DNA from: Brevibacterium renqingii
GTDB lineage: Bacteria > Actinomycetota > Actinomycetes > Actinomycetales > Brevibacteriaceae
Length of the DNA stretch: 64,000 nt
Assembly: GCF_017808105.1 (NCBI RefSeq)
Contig: NZ_JADBHF010000003.1
Location: forward strand, 218,333 to 282,332
Reading direction: 5' to 3'
Part shown: one piece after another, positions 22,076 to 29,670 of the stretch
Layout: the number at the start of each line of letters is the position of its first letter
How positions within the stretch are numbered: the first letter of the stretch is position 1
The notes under the pieces: model-generated
Seen by the model: the letters and a program-made list of their open reading frames with translations, nothing else
Told to the model about the DNA's origin: nothing
Database searches by the model: none
Made by a program: the position numbers and the translations under genes

Positions 22076-22815
22076 CCAGCACCGCTCGCGAGGAGATCCT
22101 CGCCCGCATCAACGAGGCTCTCGGTCGTCGCGGCGGCGGGGACTATGTGTCCTCGACTGCCCGAACGCCCGCTTCGGCGGGGTCCGCAGGTGCGGCAGGT
22201 TCTGCAGGTGCGGCAGACGAATCCGGTTCAGCCGCCTCGGCGAGCCAGGCGAGCGCAACGGCCGCCGATGTCGGGTACCGCCACGAGGGCACGCATACGG
22301 GTGAGGAACTCGTCGATCTGCTCATCGACCGTCTGGTCGACTACAAAGCGAACGTCCATCGCGCCACGGGCGATCCCGCTGAGACGATCGCGCAGCTGAT
22401 CGAGGCCCATGATTCGGTCGTCGTCCCCCACGGTCTGGAGACCTCCTGGCTGTCAGGGTTCGACGGTGAGGTCCGCGTCGACGCCCCGGGCGAGGAGCTC
22501 ACCGTCGACGAGCTCGACGCACAGGGGGCGGTGGTGACCGCCTCGGCGGTGGCGATCGCCCAGACGGGAACGATCGTCTTAGACGGCTCGCAGGTGTGCG
22601 GGCGCCGGGCGGTCACTCTCGTGCCCGACCACCATGTGTGCATCGTCCGCGTGGCCGATATCGTCGACATCGTGCCCGAGGGGATCTCCCGGCTCGACGC
22701 ACGCGACCCGCTGACGTTCATCTCCGGGCCCTCGGCCACGAGCGACATCGAACTCAGCCGAGTCGAAGGAGTGCACGGTCCGCGCACCCTCGATGTCGTG
22801 ATCCTGAACGAGTGA
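22072..22815 (+). CDS. lutC: Lactate utilization protein LutC
   Basis: The third Lut subunit, 247 residues, has the LUD-family core (VTASAVAIAQTGTIVLDGS, LVPDHHVCIV, FISGPSATSDIELSRVEGVHGPR). An Ala/Ser/Gly-rich low-complexity tract (residues about 27-60), made of repeated TCxGCAGGTGCGGCAG units in the DNA at about 22180-22220, separates the N-terminal helix from the core; most LutC proteins lack such a linker. ATG 22072 lies in the ATGA overlap with lutB. This completes the lutABC operon; no lactate permease is linked here. Confidence 0.95.
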   Translation: MTSTAREEILARINEALGRRGGGDYVSSTARTPASAGSAGAAGSAGAADESGSAASASQASATAADVGYRHEGTHTGEELVDLLIDRLVDYKANVHRATGDPAETIAQLIEAHDSVVVPHGLETSWLSGFDGEVRVDAPGEELTVDELDAQGAVVTASAVAIAQTGTIVLDGSQVCGRRAVTLVPDHHVCIVRVADIVDIVPEGISRLDARDPLTFISGPSATSDIELSRVEGVHGPRTLDVVILNE

Positions 22816-22830
22816 GTGTCGAATCTGCGG

Positions 22831-22836
22831 GACAAT
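22831..22836 (+). promoter_or_regulatory. -10 hexamer GACAAT of the DUF2993 gene
   Basis: The hexamer ends seven bases before ATG 22844 and overlaps the alternative ATG at 22835, which it rules out as a start. Confidence 0.5.
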
Positions 22837-22843
22837 GGAGTCC

Positions 22844-23572
22844 ATGACCACGGCCAGAACTCTCGAATACCCGCAGAAGCAGCCTCGGCGGAGGTCGCGC
22901 AGGACGACGGTCCTCGTCTCCGCGATCGTCATCGTCATCACCCTCATCATCGGGGTGATCGCGGCCGATCGCATCGTCGACTACACCACCGAGCAGCGCA
23001 TCGCCGACGGGCTGCAGGACTACGGCGAGGCCGACGTCTCCGTCGAGGGCTTCCCCGTGCTCACCCAGTTGGCCGCCGGGAAGCTCGAGACGGTGCACAT
23101 CACGGCGGCGGAGGCGACCTACGACGACGTGGACTTCACCGACGTCGACGCACGCCTCTACGACGTCCCGACCGACACCTTCCGACCGATCGGCACCGTC
23201 GACGCCACCGCGGTGCTCCCCCACTCCACGCTCGATGCGCTCGCGGCCGAGCATGCCTCCCTGCCCGAGGGGATGACGTTCACGACCGTCGACGGCGAGC
23301 TCTTCCTCAAGGGCTCGCTGCTGGGCCAGGACCTGCTCATCGGCATCGAGCCGACGGCCGAGGGCCGACGCGCCGTCGTCGATGCGACCACGATCCGGCT
23401 CGGCTCGGCGAAGGTCGATGTGGGATCGCTGCCGGGCTTCCTCACCTCGGAGATCTCCGATATCGTCATCGACCTCGATTTCCTGCCCGCCGGTCTCGAA
23501 CTCACCGACATCACCGCCACCGAGGCGGGACTGTCCGTGCGCCTGCACGGTTCCGGGGTGACGCTGGACTGA
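22844..23572 (+). CDS. LmeA/DUF2993-family envelope lipid-binding protein
   Basis: The 242-residue protein has a basic N-terminus, one membrane anchor (VLVSAIVIVITLIIGVIAADRI, residues about 25-46) and an extracytoplasmic DUF2993 domain with the typical VSVEGFPVLTQLAAGKLETVHI and YDDVDFTDVDARLYDV stretches. In mycobacteria LmeA binds phosphoinositides and affects lipomannan elongation; the role here is inferred from the family only. It follows lutC by 28 bases but has its own promoter. Confidence 0.9.
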   Translation: MTTARTLEYPQKQPRRRSRRTTVLVSAIVIVITLIIGVIAADRIVDYTTEQRIADGLQDYGEADVSVEGFPVLTQLAAGKLETVHITAAEATYDDVDFTDVDARLYDVPTDTFRPIGTVDATAVLPHSTLDALAAEHASLPEGMTFTTVDGELFLKGSLLGQDLLIGIEPTAEGRRAVVDATTIRLGSAKVDVGSLPGFLTSEISDIVIDLDFLPAGLELTDITATEAGLSVRLHGSGVTLD

Positions 23573-23700
23573 GGCCAGGTCAGCTCAGCGATGCTCGCCC
23601 GGTTCGCGGGTTCGCTCGTCACCGCCGCGCTCGCTACAGTCGTACTCGGCACCCGAAGCCGGCACCGACGCCGGCTGACCAGACCCTGAAAGGCTCGACG

Positions 23701-24945
23701 ATGAGCATCATCTCACCGGTCCGCGAACGCTTCGCGACCGAACTCGGAGAACTCGCCGCCCTCACCGACTCCTCGAGACCGGGCTGGACCCGCCGGGCGC
23801 TGAGCGAAGAGGACGTCGCCGGGCGCGACTATGCTCGCACCCTGATGAAGCAGGCCGGTCTCGAGACCCGGATCGACGGGGCCGGCAACGTCATCGGCCT
23901 CCTGCGCGGTCGCCTCGGCGGGCGCGAGATCATGCTCGGCTCGCACACGGACACCGTCGACGGCGGCGGTCGGTTCGACGGGATCACCGGTGTTCTCGGA
24001 GCGATCGAGGTCGTGCGGCTGCTGCGCGAGAACGACGTCCGTCTCGACCACGATCTCGTCATCGTCGTGTTCTTCAACGAGGAGCCCAATGACTTCGGCC
24101 TCTTCTGTGTGGGGTCTCGGGCGATGACCGGACTCGTCGACCGTTCGACCCTGGCCGCAGTCGATCCCACTGGTCGCACTCTGGCCGAAGCCCTTCCCGA
24201 GTCCGCGATCGATCCCGAGGCGTTCCTGAACGCCCGCTACGATTTCGCTCGGGTCACCGCGTTCCTCGAACTCCACATCGAACAGGGTCCCGAGCTCGAA
24301 CGCGCCGGAAGGCAGATCGGCGTGGTCGAGACGATCACCGGGATCAACCACTTCCGCGCGCTCTTCACCGGACGGCAGGACCATGCCGGGACCACCCCGA
24401 TGGACGTCCGCGCCGACGCGGGCTGCGCCGCCGCCGGCACCGTGCTGGCGGTCGAGTCGATCGCAGGTTCGGGTGAGAACACGCGTGGCACCTGCGGACA
24501 GATCAGCTTCACGCCCGAGGCCGTCAACGTCGTGTCCCAGAATGCCGTCGTCGAGGGAGAGTTCCGCGGTCCCGAAGGGTCGTGGCTCCACGAAGCGCAA
24601 CGTCGGCTGACTGATGCCGCCGCTGCCGAGGCGAGCCGGCGCGGTGTCTCGGTCGAGGTCGAATGGACCACCGACGACGCGCCGGTCCCACTGCATGAGC
24701 CGGTCACATCGACGATCGCCTCCGTCGCCGACGATCTCGGCCTCAGCAGGGCGACGATGTTCTCCGGAGCCGGCCACGATGCCGGAATCATCGCCGCGAA
24801 GACCCGGGTCGGGATGGTCTTCGTCCCCTCGGTCGACGGACGCAGCCACTGTCCTGAGGAGTTCACCGATCTCGACGACATCATGCCCGGCGTCTCCGTG
24901 CTGCTCGAGACCGTGCTGCGCGTCGATCGGTGGTACGCCGGCTGA
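23701..24945 (+). CDS. M20-family Zn-dependent amidohydrolase (carbamoylase/allantoate amidohydrolase type)
   Basis: This 414-residue enzyme belongs to the dinuclear-metal family of N-carbamoyl-L-amino acid hydrolases, allantoate amidohydrolases and ureidoglycolases. Metal ligands and base are seen at His82 (SHTDTV), Asp93 (GGRFDG), Glu127/Glu128 (FNEEPNDF), His in ELHIEQGPELE, and the C-terminal GAGHDAG. The dimerisation/substrate part contains GRQDHAGTTPMD. ATG 23701 closely follows AAAGG; the reading frame is open far upstream but without homology. A TACAGT hexamer near 23634 could be the promoter. The exact ureido substrate cannot be assigned. Confidence 0.93.
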   Translation: MSIISPVRERFATELGELAALTDSSRPGWTRRALSEEDVAGRDYARTLMKQAGLETRIDGAGNVIGLLRGRLGGREIMLGSHTDTVDGGGRFDGITGVLGAIEVVRLLRENDVRLDHDLVIVVFFNEEPNDFGLFCVGSRAMTGLVDRSTLAAVDPTGRTLAEALPESAIDPEAFLNARYDFARVTAFLELHIEQGPELERAGRQIGVVETITGINHFRALFTGRQDHAGTTPMDVRADAGCAAAGTVLAVESIAGSGENTRGTCGQISFTPEAVNVVSQNAVVEGEFRGPEGSWLHEAQRRLTDAAAAEASRRGVSVEVEWTTDDAPVPLHEPVTSTIASVADDLGLSRATMFSGAGHDAGIIAAKTRVGMVFVPSVDGRSHCPEEFTDLDDIMPGVSVLLETVLRVDRWYAG

Positions 24946-25061
24946 CAGCCGCAGGTGGGCGTCCTCACAGCTGGGGAGCCGCCGTGCGCGCGGGCGATGT
25001 GTGAGAATGGCAGTCGGCCGAAACGGCGGTCGATGAACGTCAGTCACATGCAGGAGGTGCC

Positions 25062-26393
25062 ATGCGATCGCCCATCCCGGATTTCCTCGATGAGACGCTC
25101 GACCGTTTCCGCCCCGACCGGTCCGGGGAGAACGCGGACTACATCCCGGATCTGGCCGCGGCCGATTCGGAGAAGCTGGCGATCTGCATCTCGACCCTCG
25201 ACGGCATCGAATACACCTCCGGCGACGCCGATCACGAGTTCTCCATCCAATCGATGTCGAAGCCCTTCATCTACGGGCTCGCCCTCGAACAGGAGGGACT
25301 GGCCGGAGTCCTCGAGAAGGTCGGCGTCGAACCCAGCGGTGAGAAGTTCAACGAACTCTCCCTCGACAAGATGTCGGGGCGACCGCTCAACCCGATGATC
25401 AATGCCGGGGCCATGACCATCCACTCCATCCTCGGCGAGCCCGGTGCCGGCCTGCCCGAACGCACCGAGCTCGTCCGTGCCGGACTGTCCCGGTTCGCCG
25501 GCCGGGAGCTGACGATCGACGAAGACGTCGCCGACGGCGAATGGCGCGAGGCCTACCGCAATGTCGCGATCGCGAACATGCTCCGGTCCTACGACATCTT
25601 CTTCGACGACCCCGACGAGGTCGTCCGCGGCTATATCGAACAGTGCTCTGTCCTCGTCACCGTCAAGGACCTCGCGATCATGGCCGCGACGTTGGCCGGC
25701 GGCGGAATCAATCCCCTCACCGGAGAACACGTGCTCTCCCCACGAGTCAACCGCCAGGTGCTCGCAGTGATGATGACCTGCGGCATGTACGATGCCGCCG
25801 GCGACTGGATGACGGAGATCGGGATCCCGGCCAAGAGCGGGGTCTCCGGCGGTGTCTTCGGTGTCATGCCCGGTCAGGTCGGCATCGCCACGTTCTCCCC
25901 GCGCCTGGACAAGCACGGCACGAGCGTACGCGGGGCGAAGATCTTCCAGGATCTGTCGAACCGTCTGAGCCTGCACATCATGGATGCGCCGGAACCTGCG
26001 CGCTCAATCATCCGCCGCGACCGCCGCTTCGTCGACGGACAGGGCAAGATGGTCCGCATCTGCAGTCTCCAGGGCCTCATCCAGTGGAGCGGTTCGGAGA
26101 ACGTCATCCGCGCCATGGACGAACCGGAATCGCACACCGACACCTTCGTGCTCGACCTGCGGCGGGTCAATGAGGTCAACTCCGTGGCCAGGACCATGCT
26201 CACCGAGGCGCTGTCCCGGCTCGAGGAAGACGGTATGCGCGTCGTGCTCATGGACCCGGACGACATGATGCAGTGCAAGGGTCCGAACTCGGCGCTGCCG
26301 GGCGTGACGATCCTCGACTCGCTCAAATCCGTCAAGGGACTCAAACGCATCCGCGACGACCGCCGCAGGGAGATGGCCGAACGCTCTCGGTGA
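25062..26393 (+). CDS. glsA: Glutaminase fused to a STAS domain
   Basis: This serine-dependent glutaminase hydrolyses glutamine to glutamate and ammonia. The catalytic Ser64-x-x-Lys67 pair (QSMSK) and the NPMINAGAM, SCxxT-like and GxSGGVFGVMPGQVG blocks of the beta-lactamase-like fold are all present. Residues about 340-430 form a STAS domain (SHTDTFVLDLRRVNEVNSVA), a fusion known in actinobacterial glutaminases and probably regulatory. Total length 443. The ATG follows a strong GCAGGAGG site by four to five bases. Confidence 0.95.
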   Translation: MRSPIPDFLDETLDRFRPDRSGENADYIPDLAAADSEKLAICISTLDGIEYTSGDADHEFSIQSMSKPFIYGLALEQEGLAGVLEKVGVEPSGEKFNELSLDKMSGRPLNPMINAGAMTIHSILGEPGAGLPERTELVRAGLSRFAGRELTIDEDVADGEWREAYRNVAIANMLRSYDIFFDDPDEVVRGYIEQCSVLVTVKDLAIMAATLAGGGINPLTGEHVLSPRVNRQVLAVMMTCGMYDAAGDWMTEIGIPAKSGVSGGVFGVMPGQVGIATFSPRLDKHGTSVRGAKIFQDLSNRLSLHIMDAPEPARSIIRRDRRFVDGQGKMVRICSLQGLIQWSGSENVIRAMDEPESHTDTFVLDLRRVNEVNSVARTMLTEALSRLEEDGMRVVLMDPDDMMQCKGPNSALPGVTILDSLKSVKGLKRIRDDRRREMAERSR

Positions 26394-26499
26394 ATCCGGG
26401 CCCTGATGTGCAGCGAACTCGTGTGATGGGACGGGCCGATGCGAAGCCAGGCGAAGAAGCCGGGCGAAGGGGTCTCGCTGGTTCAGGAAACGCGCCTGA

Positions 26500-26518
26500 T
26501 AAGGTGAGGCTCACCGAA
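26500..26518 (+). promoter_or_regulatory. IdeR/DtxR iron box
   Basis: TAAGGTGAGGCTCACCGAA matches the 19-bp DtxR/IdeR consensus (TTAGGTTAGGCTAACCTAA) at 15 of 19 positions and keeps the GGTGAG-G-CTCACC dyad. It contains a TAAGGT -10 element about 90 bases before the siderophore-interacting protein gene, so iron-bound repressor would block RNA polymerase. Confidence 0.75.
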
Positions 26519-26596
26519 CCACAGCGCCGAGGCGGCTCGCCCGTCCCCGACGCGGCCGCTCGCGCGTGGAAGCGACCCCTTGCAGAAAGGCCGTTG

Positions 26597-27415
26597 ATGA
26601 CGACCGCACCGAACACTCCCACCCGCAGCGCACGCCCTGCCCGCGCGCAGGCCATCCTGACCGTTCTCGAGGTCACCGAGCTCAGCCCGCGCCTCGTCCG
26701 GATCCGCCTCGGCGGCAGTGAGACCTTCGACAACATCACGGCGAACGAGTCGACCGACAAGTACGTCAAGCTCCTCTTCGCCGATCCCGCTCACGGGCTC
26801 GCGCCGCCCTATGATCTGACCGAACTGCGGGAGCAGGCTCCGGAGAAGCTGCCGAGCAGACGCACGTACACGGTGCGCGAGATCGATCTTGAAGAGAAGT
26901 GGCTGAGCATCGACTTCGTCATCCACGACGATGAGGGGGTCGCCGGCCCCTGGGCGAAAGACGCCCGCCCGGGCGACACACTCGTCCTGTCCGGTGCCGG
27001 AGGGAAGTATGCGCCCTCGGCGGAGTCGGACTGGCACCTGCTCATCGCCGATCATTCCGCTCTTCCTGCGGTCAGTTCCGCACTGGAGGCGATGCCCGAG
27101 GACGCCCGCGGCCTCGTCGTGGCCCATGTCGCCGCAGCGGATCGGGTGCTACCTGCCCCGCCCGCCGGCGTCGAGGTGAAGTGGGTGGATTCGGATGAGG
27201 ACCTCATCGCCGCGGTGCGCGAACTCGAGTGGTCGGCCGGTATGCCGCAGGTCTTCGCCCACGGCGAGCGCGAGACCATCAAATCCATCAGGAAGATCCT
27301 CAAGGAGCGTGAGGTCCCCAGAGAGTCGCTGTCGATCTCCGCGTATTGGGCGCGGGGCCGCGCAGAGGACCAGTTCCAGGCCGAGAAACGCGAACCCATC
27401 GGCAAGATCGACTGA
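26597..27415 (+). CDS. Siderophore-interacting protein (ferric-siderophore reductase)
   Basis: The 272-residue flavoprotein belongs to the ViuB/SIP family that reduces Fe3+-siderophores in the cytoplasm to release iron. Seen are the FAD-binding RRTYTVREID motif (near residue 95), a SGAGGKYAPS segment, the NAD(P)-binding DWHLLIADHSALPAV block, and the C-terminal YWARGRAEDQF motif. ATG 26597 follows AGAAAGG. The upstream iron box predicts induction under iron starvation. No siderophore ABC transporter is linked within the window. Confidence 0.95.
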   Translation: MTTAPNTPTRSARPARAQAILTVLEVTELSPRLVRIRLGGSETFDNITANESTDKYVKLLFADPAHGLAPPYDLTELREQAPEKLPSRRTYTVREIDLEEKWLSIDFVIHDDEGVAGPWAKDARPGDTLVLSGAGGKYAPSAESDWHLLIADHSALPAVSSALEAMPEDARGLVVAHVAAADRVLPAPPAGVEVKWVDSDEDLIAAVRELEWSAGMPQVFAHGERETIKSIRKILKEREVPRESLSISAYWARGRAEDQFQAEKREPIGKID

Positions 27416-27427
27416 ATCGCGGAAAGT

Positions 27428-27444
27428 CGAGCGCTGTGCGCTCG
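27428..27444 (+). terminator. Possible terminator hairpin between convergent genes
   Basis: Perfect stem CGAGCGC-TGT-GCGCTCG between two convergent stops, but with no T-tract; a weak call. Confidence 0.35.
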
Positions 27445-27482
27445 GCGCGAGCCGCGATCCGGTGGGCGGTCGAGGCGGGAAC

Positions 27483-28397
27483 TCAGTCCAGCTCGAGGCT
27501 CTCGACGACTTCAGCGACCTTGCGCTTCGCGGCCTCGTCGAGTCCGCGCACCGGCAGCGGCAGACTGTCGGACCCGATGAGGCCGAGGTGCTCGGCGATG
27601 GCCGCGGTCACCCGCAGGCTGCCGCCGAATTCGGCGAACAGGTCCCACAGCGGTTGGAGTTCGGCGGAGAGTTCACGGGCCTGCTCGGCATTGCCGAGCT
27701 CAGCGGCGCGAGTGATCTCGAGCAGCGGCTCGGGCACGGTTCCGCCGACGGCCGTGTACCAGGCGTCGCAGCCGGCGATGAGTCCGTCGGCACCGAAGGC
27801 GTCGCCGGAGATGCCGATCATCATCTCGTTGCCGACGGCGGCACGGATCTCGCCGATGCGCTCGTCCCAGCCCGCGGGTGAGAGCGGATGGCCTGGGATC
27901 TTAATCGAGGCCACTCCGTCGAGTGCGGCCAGGCGCGCGTAGAGCTCGGTGGTGAAGGTGAAGTGCGTGGTGCCCGGATTGTCGTAGACGACGATCGGCA
28001 GTTCGGTGGACTCGGCGACTGTGCGGAAGAGTTCGAACACCTCGTCGTCGGTCAGGGGCTGGTAGCTGACGGGGGCGAGGAGGAGTCCGTTCGCACCCGC
28101 GGCCTCGGCGGAGCGGGCATTGGCGAGCACGTCCCTGGTGCGCAGCGCTCCGATGCCGACGATGACGGGGAGGTCGAGCGCGGAGTCGACGGTCAGCTGC
28201 GCAACACGGGCGCGTTCATCCCGGTCGAGGTAGGCATAGGAGCCGGTGGACCCGAGAGCCGTGATCGAATCGACTCCGGCGAGGACGAGACGTTCGATGA
28301 GGCCGGTGTAGGCGTCCTCGTCGATGCCCTCGTCCCGCAGAGGGGTGAGCGGGAAGGCGCTGAGGCCGGTGAACAGGGAGTCGTCGTATGAGGTCAT
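27483..28397 (-). CDS. DapA/NanA-family aldolase (dihydrodipicolinate synthase-like)
   Basis: The 304-residue TIM-barrel Schiff-base lyase has catalytic Tyr138 (VVYDNPG) and Lys166 (ASIKIPG) at family positions. The pyruvate-carboxylate motif reads GSTGS rather than GTTGE, a departure from lysine-pathway DapA. Together with the co-transcribed sugar kinase (ATGA overlap at 28394-28397) this argues for a keto-sugar acid or related aldolase rather than lysine synthesis. The real substrate is not evident. Confidence 0.9.
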   Translation of the reverse strand: MTSYDDSLFTGLSAFPLTPLRDEGIDEDAYTGLIERLVLAGVDSITALGSTGSYAYLDRDERARVAQLTVDSALDLPVIVGIGALRTRDVLANARSAEAAGANGLLLAPVSYQPLTDDEVFELFRTVAESTELPIVVYDNPGTTHFTFTTELYARLAALDGVASIKIPGHPLSPAGWDERIGEIRAAVGNEMMIGISGDAFGADGLIAGCDAWYTAVGGTVPEPLLEITRAAELGNAEQARELSAELQPLWDLFAEFGGSLRVTAAIAEHLGLIGSDSLPLPVRGLDEAAKRKVAEVVESLELD

Positions 28398-29260
28398 CGT
28401 TCGTCCTTCACGGTAGGGGTCGAGCTGTCGAGGTAGTGGTCGAGCGTGAGGAACTCCGGCTGCGCGGAGGCATCCATGACCGTCGCGGCTCCGACGCGGT
28501 TGGCCGCACGCAATGCCTCTTCGCCGGGCAGTCCCGAGCGCAGGCCGATGGTCAGGGCAGCGCAGAAGGCGTCGCCGGCACCGACGGTGCTCACCGGCTT
28601 CCGTGCCAGTGCCTCGGCGAAGCCGATCTGCTCACCGTGGGCCAGCAGGGCCGAACCGCGGTCCCCGTAGGTCACGGCCACGAGCCTCGCTTCCTGAAGC
28701 TGCGGCAGCAGGGAGTACTCGGTCTCATTGACGATGATGAGATCGGCGCGGTCGACCACCTCGGCGGGCAGAGGCAGGGCCGGGGCGGCGTTGATGACGA
28801 GGTGACCGGGCACGGGGGCGGCGAGTTCGGTGATGAGGTCCATGGAGATCTCGAGCTGCGTGAGCACGGTCTCGTCCTCGCCGAACTCGATCCCATCGAG
28901 GCTGACCTCGGCATTCGCACCTTCGCACACCGCGATCTGGTTCTCCCCGGCGGAGTCGACCATGATGAGAGCGGTCCCGGTCTCGGCGGTCGCCTCGGCG
29001 ATGTCGTCGACGAGGACTCCGGCAGCTCGCAGCGCCTGCCTCATCTCCTGGCCTTCGGCGTCGCGGCCAACGGCGCCGACCATCCGGGTACGGGCGCCGA
29101 GCCGGGCGGCCGCCGCGGCCTGGTTCGCGCCCTTGCCGCCGGGCGAGCGCGAGAGCCGACCCCCGCCGACGGTCTCGCCAGCGGCCGGAAGGCGGTCGGT
29201 GGTGGCGGTGATGTCGGCGTTGATGCTGCCAACGACCGTGAGTGCGCAGGCGATGGTCAT
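28394..29260 (-). CDS. PfkB-family sugar kinase (ribokinase-like)
   Basis: This 288-residue carbohydrate kinase shows the N-terminal VVGSINADIT, substrate-site GGKGANQAAAAA (about residue 42), and the C-terminal ATP/base motif TVGAGDAFCAAL (about residue 228). Ribokinase is the nearest recognisable type. ATG 29260 is chosen over the longer open frame because GATAAT ends seven bases before it. Forms an operon with the DapA-like aldolase downstream, suggesting phosphorylation and cleavage of one sugar or sugar acid. Confidence 0.93.
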   Translation of the reverse strand: MTIACALTVVGSINADITATTDRLPAAGETVGGGRLSRSPGGKGANQAAAAARLGARTRMVGAVGRDAEGQEMRQALRAAGVLVDDIAEATAETGTALIMVDSAGENQIAVCEGANAEVSLDGIEFGEDETVLTQLEISMDLITELAAPVPGHLVINAAPALPLPAEVVDRADLIIVNETEYSLLPQLQEARLVAVTYGDRGSALLAHGEQIGFAEALARKPVSTVGAGDAFCAALTIGLRSGLPGEEALRAANRVGAATVMDASAQPEFLTLDHYLDSSTPTVKDER

Positions 29261-29267
29261 AGACACC

Positions 29268-29273
29268 ATTATC
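29268..29273 (-). promoter_or_regulatory. -10 hexamer GATAAT of the kinase-aldolase operon
   Basis: Seven bases before ATG 29260; no ribosome site. Confidence 0.6.
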
Positions 29274-29325
29274 CCGGGTTGACCCGCCGGCGACCGGGCA
29301 GCGAATCGGTGAGTCGGCATGAGGA

Positions 29326-29365
29326 AAGCCCCGTGATCCACTCATTCGGACGGATCACGGGGCTT
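29326..29365 (-). terminator. Terminator after tRNA-His
   Basis: A perfect 14-bp stem (29326-29339 with 29352-29365, arm AAGCCCCGTGATCC) with a 12-base loop, ten bases beyond the tRNA 3' end; the T-run on the minus strand is short (TTTCC). Confidence 0.8.
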
Positions 29366-29374
29366 CCGGTTCGG

Positions 29375-29448
29375 GGTGAGTAACGGGACTTGAACCCGCG
29401 ACATCCGCGACCACAACGCGGCGCTCTACCAGCTGAGCTATACCCACC
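29375..29448 (-). tRNA. tRNA-His (GTG anticodon)
   Basis: The cloverleaf is complete: acceptor GTGGGTA/TACTCAC, D arm with GCTCAGCTGGTAGAGC, anticodon loop TTGTGGT and T arm with GGTTCAAGTCC. The extra 5' G-1 opposite C73 that marks histidine tRNA is encoded (29448/29375). CCA is not encoded. Confidence 0.97.
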
Positions 29449-29670
29449 ACATGCGCTGCACCACAGGTGCAGACAGCAAGATATATCTTAACCTCACCCG
29501 CCACACCCGGGCAAACCGGATCCGCCCGTCGCGCACAATGAGACACAGATCTCACGTGCAACGATTCAGTAGCGATGTATAACGGTTTCGGAAAAGCGGT
29601 AGGAGCCGTCCTCGATATTCATTAGGATAAGTTCGGCCCTGTCCTCGTCACCTCTCAAGGAATCCTGTAC

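Noticed and set aside
22816..23700. N-terminal extension of the M20 amidohydrolase into the DUF2993 gene
   Set aside because: The frame is open, but it is an out-of-frame reading of the DUF2993 gene; homology starts at the ATG 23701.
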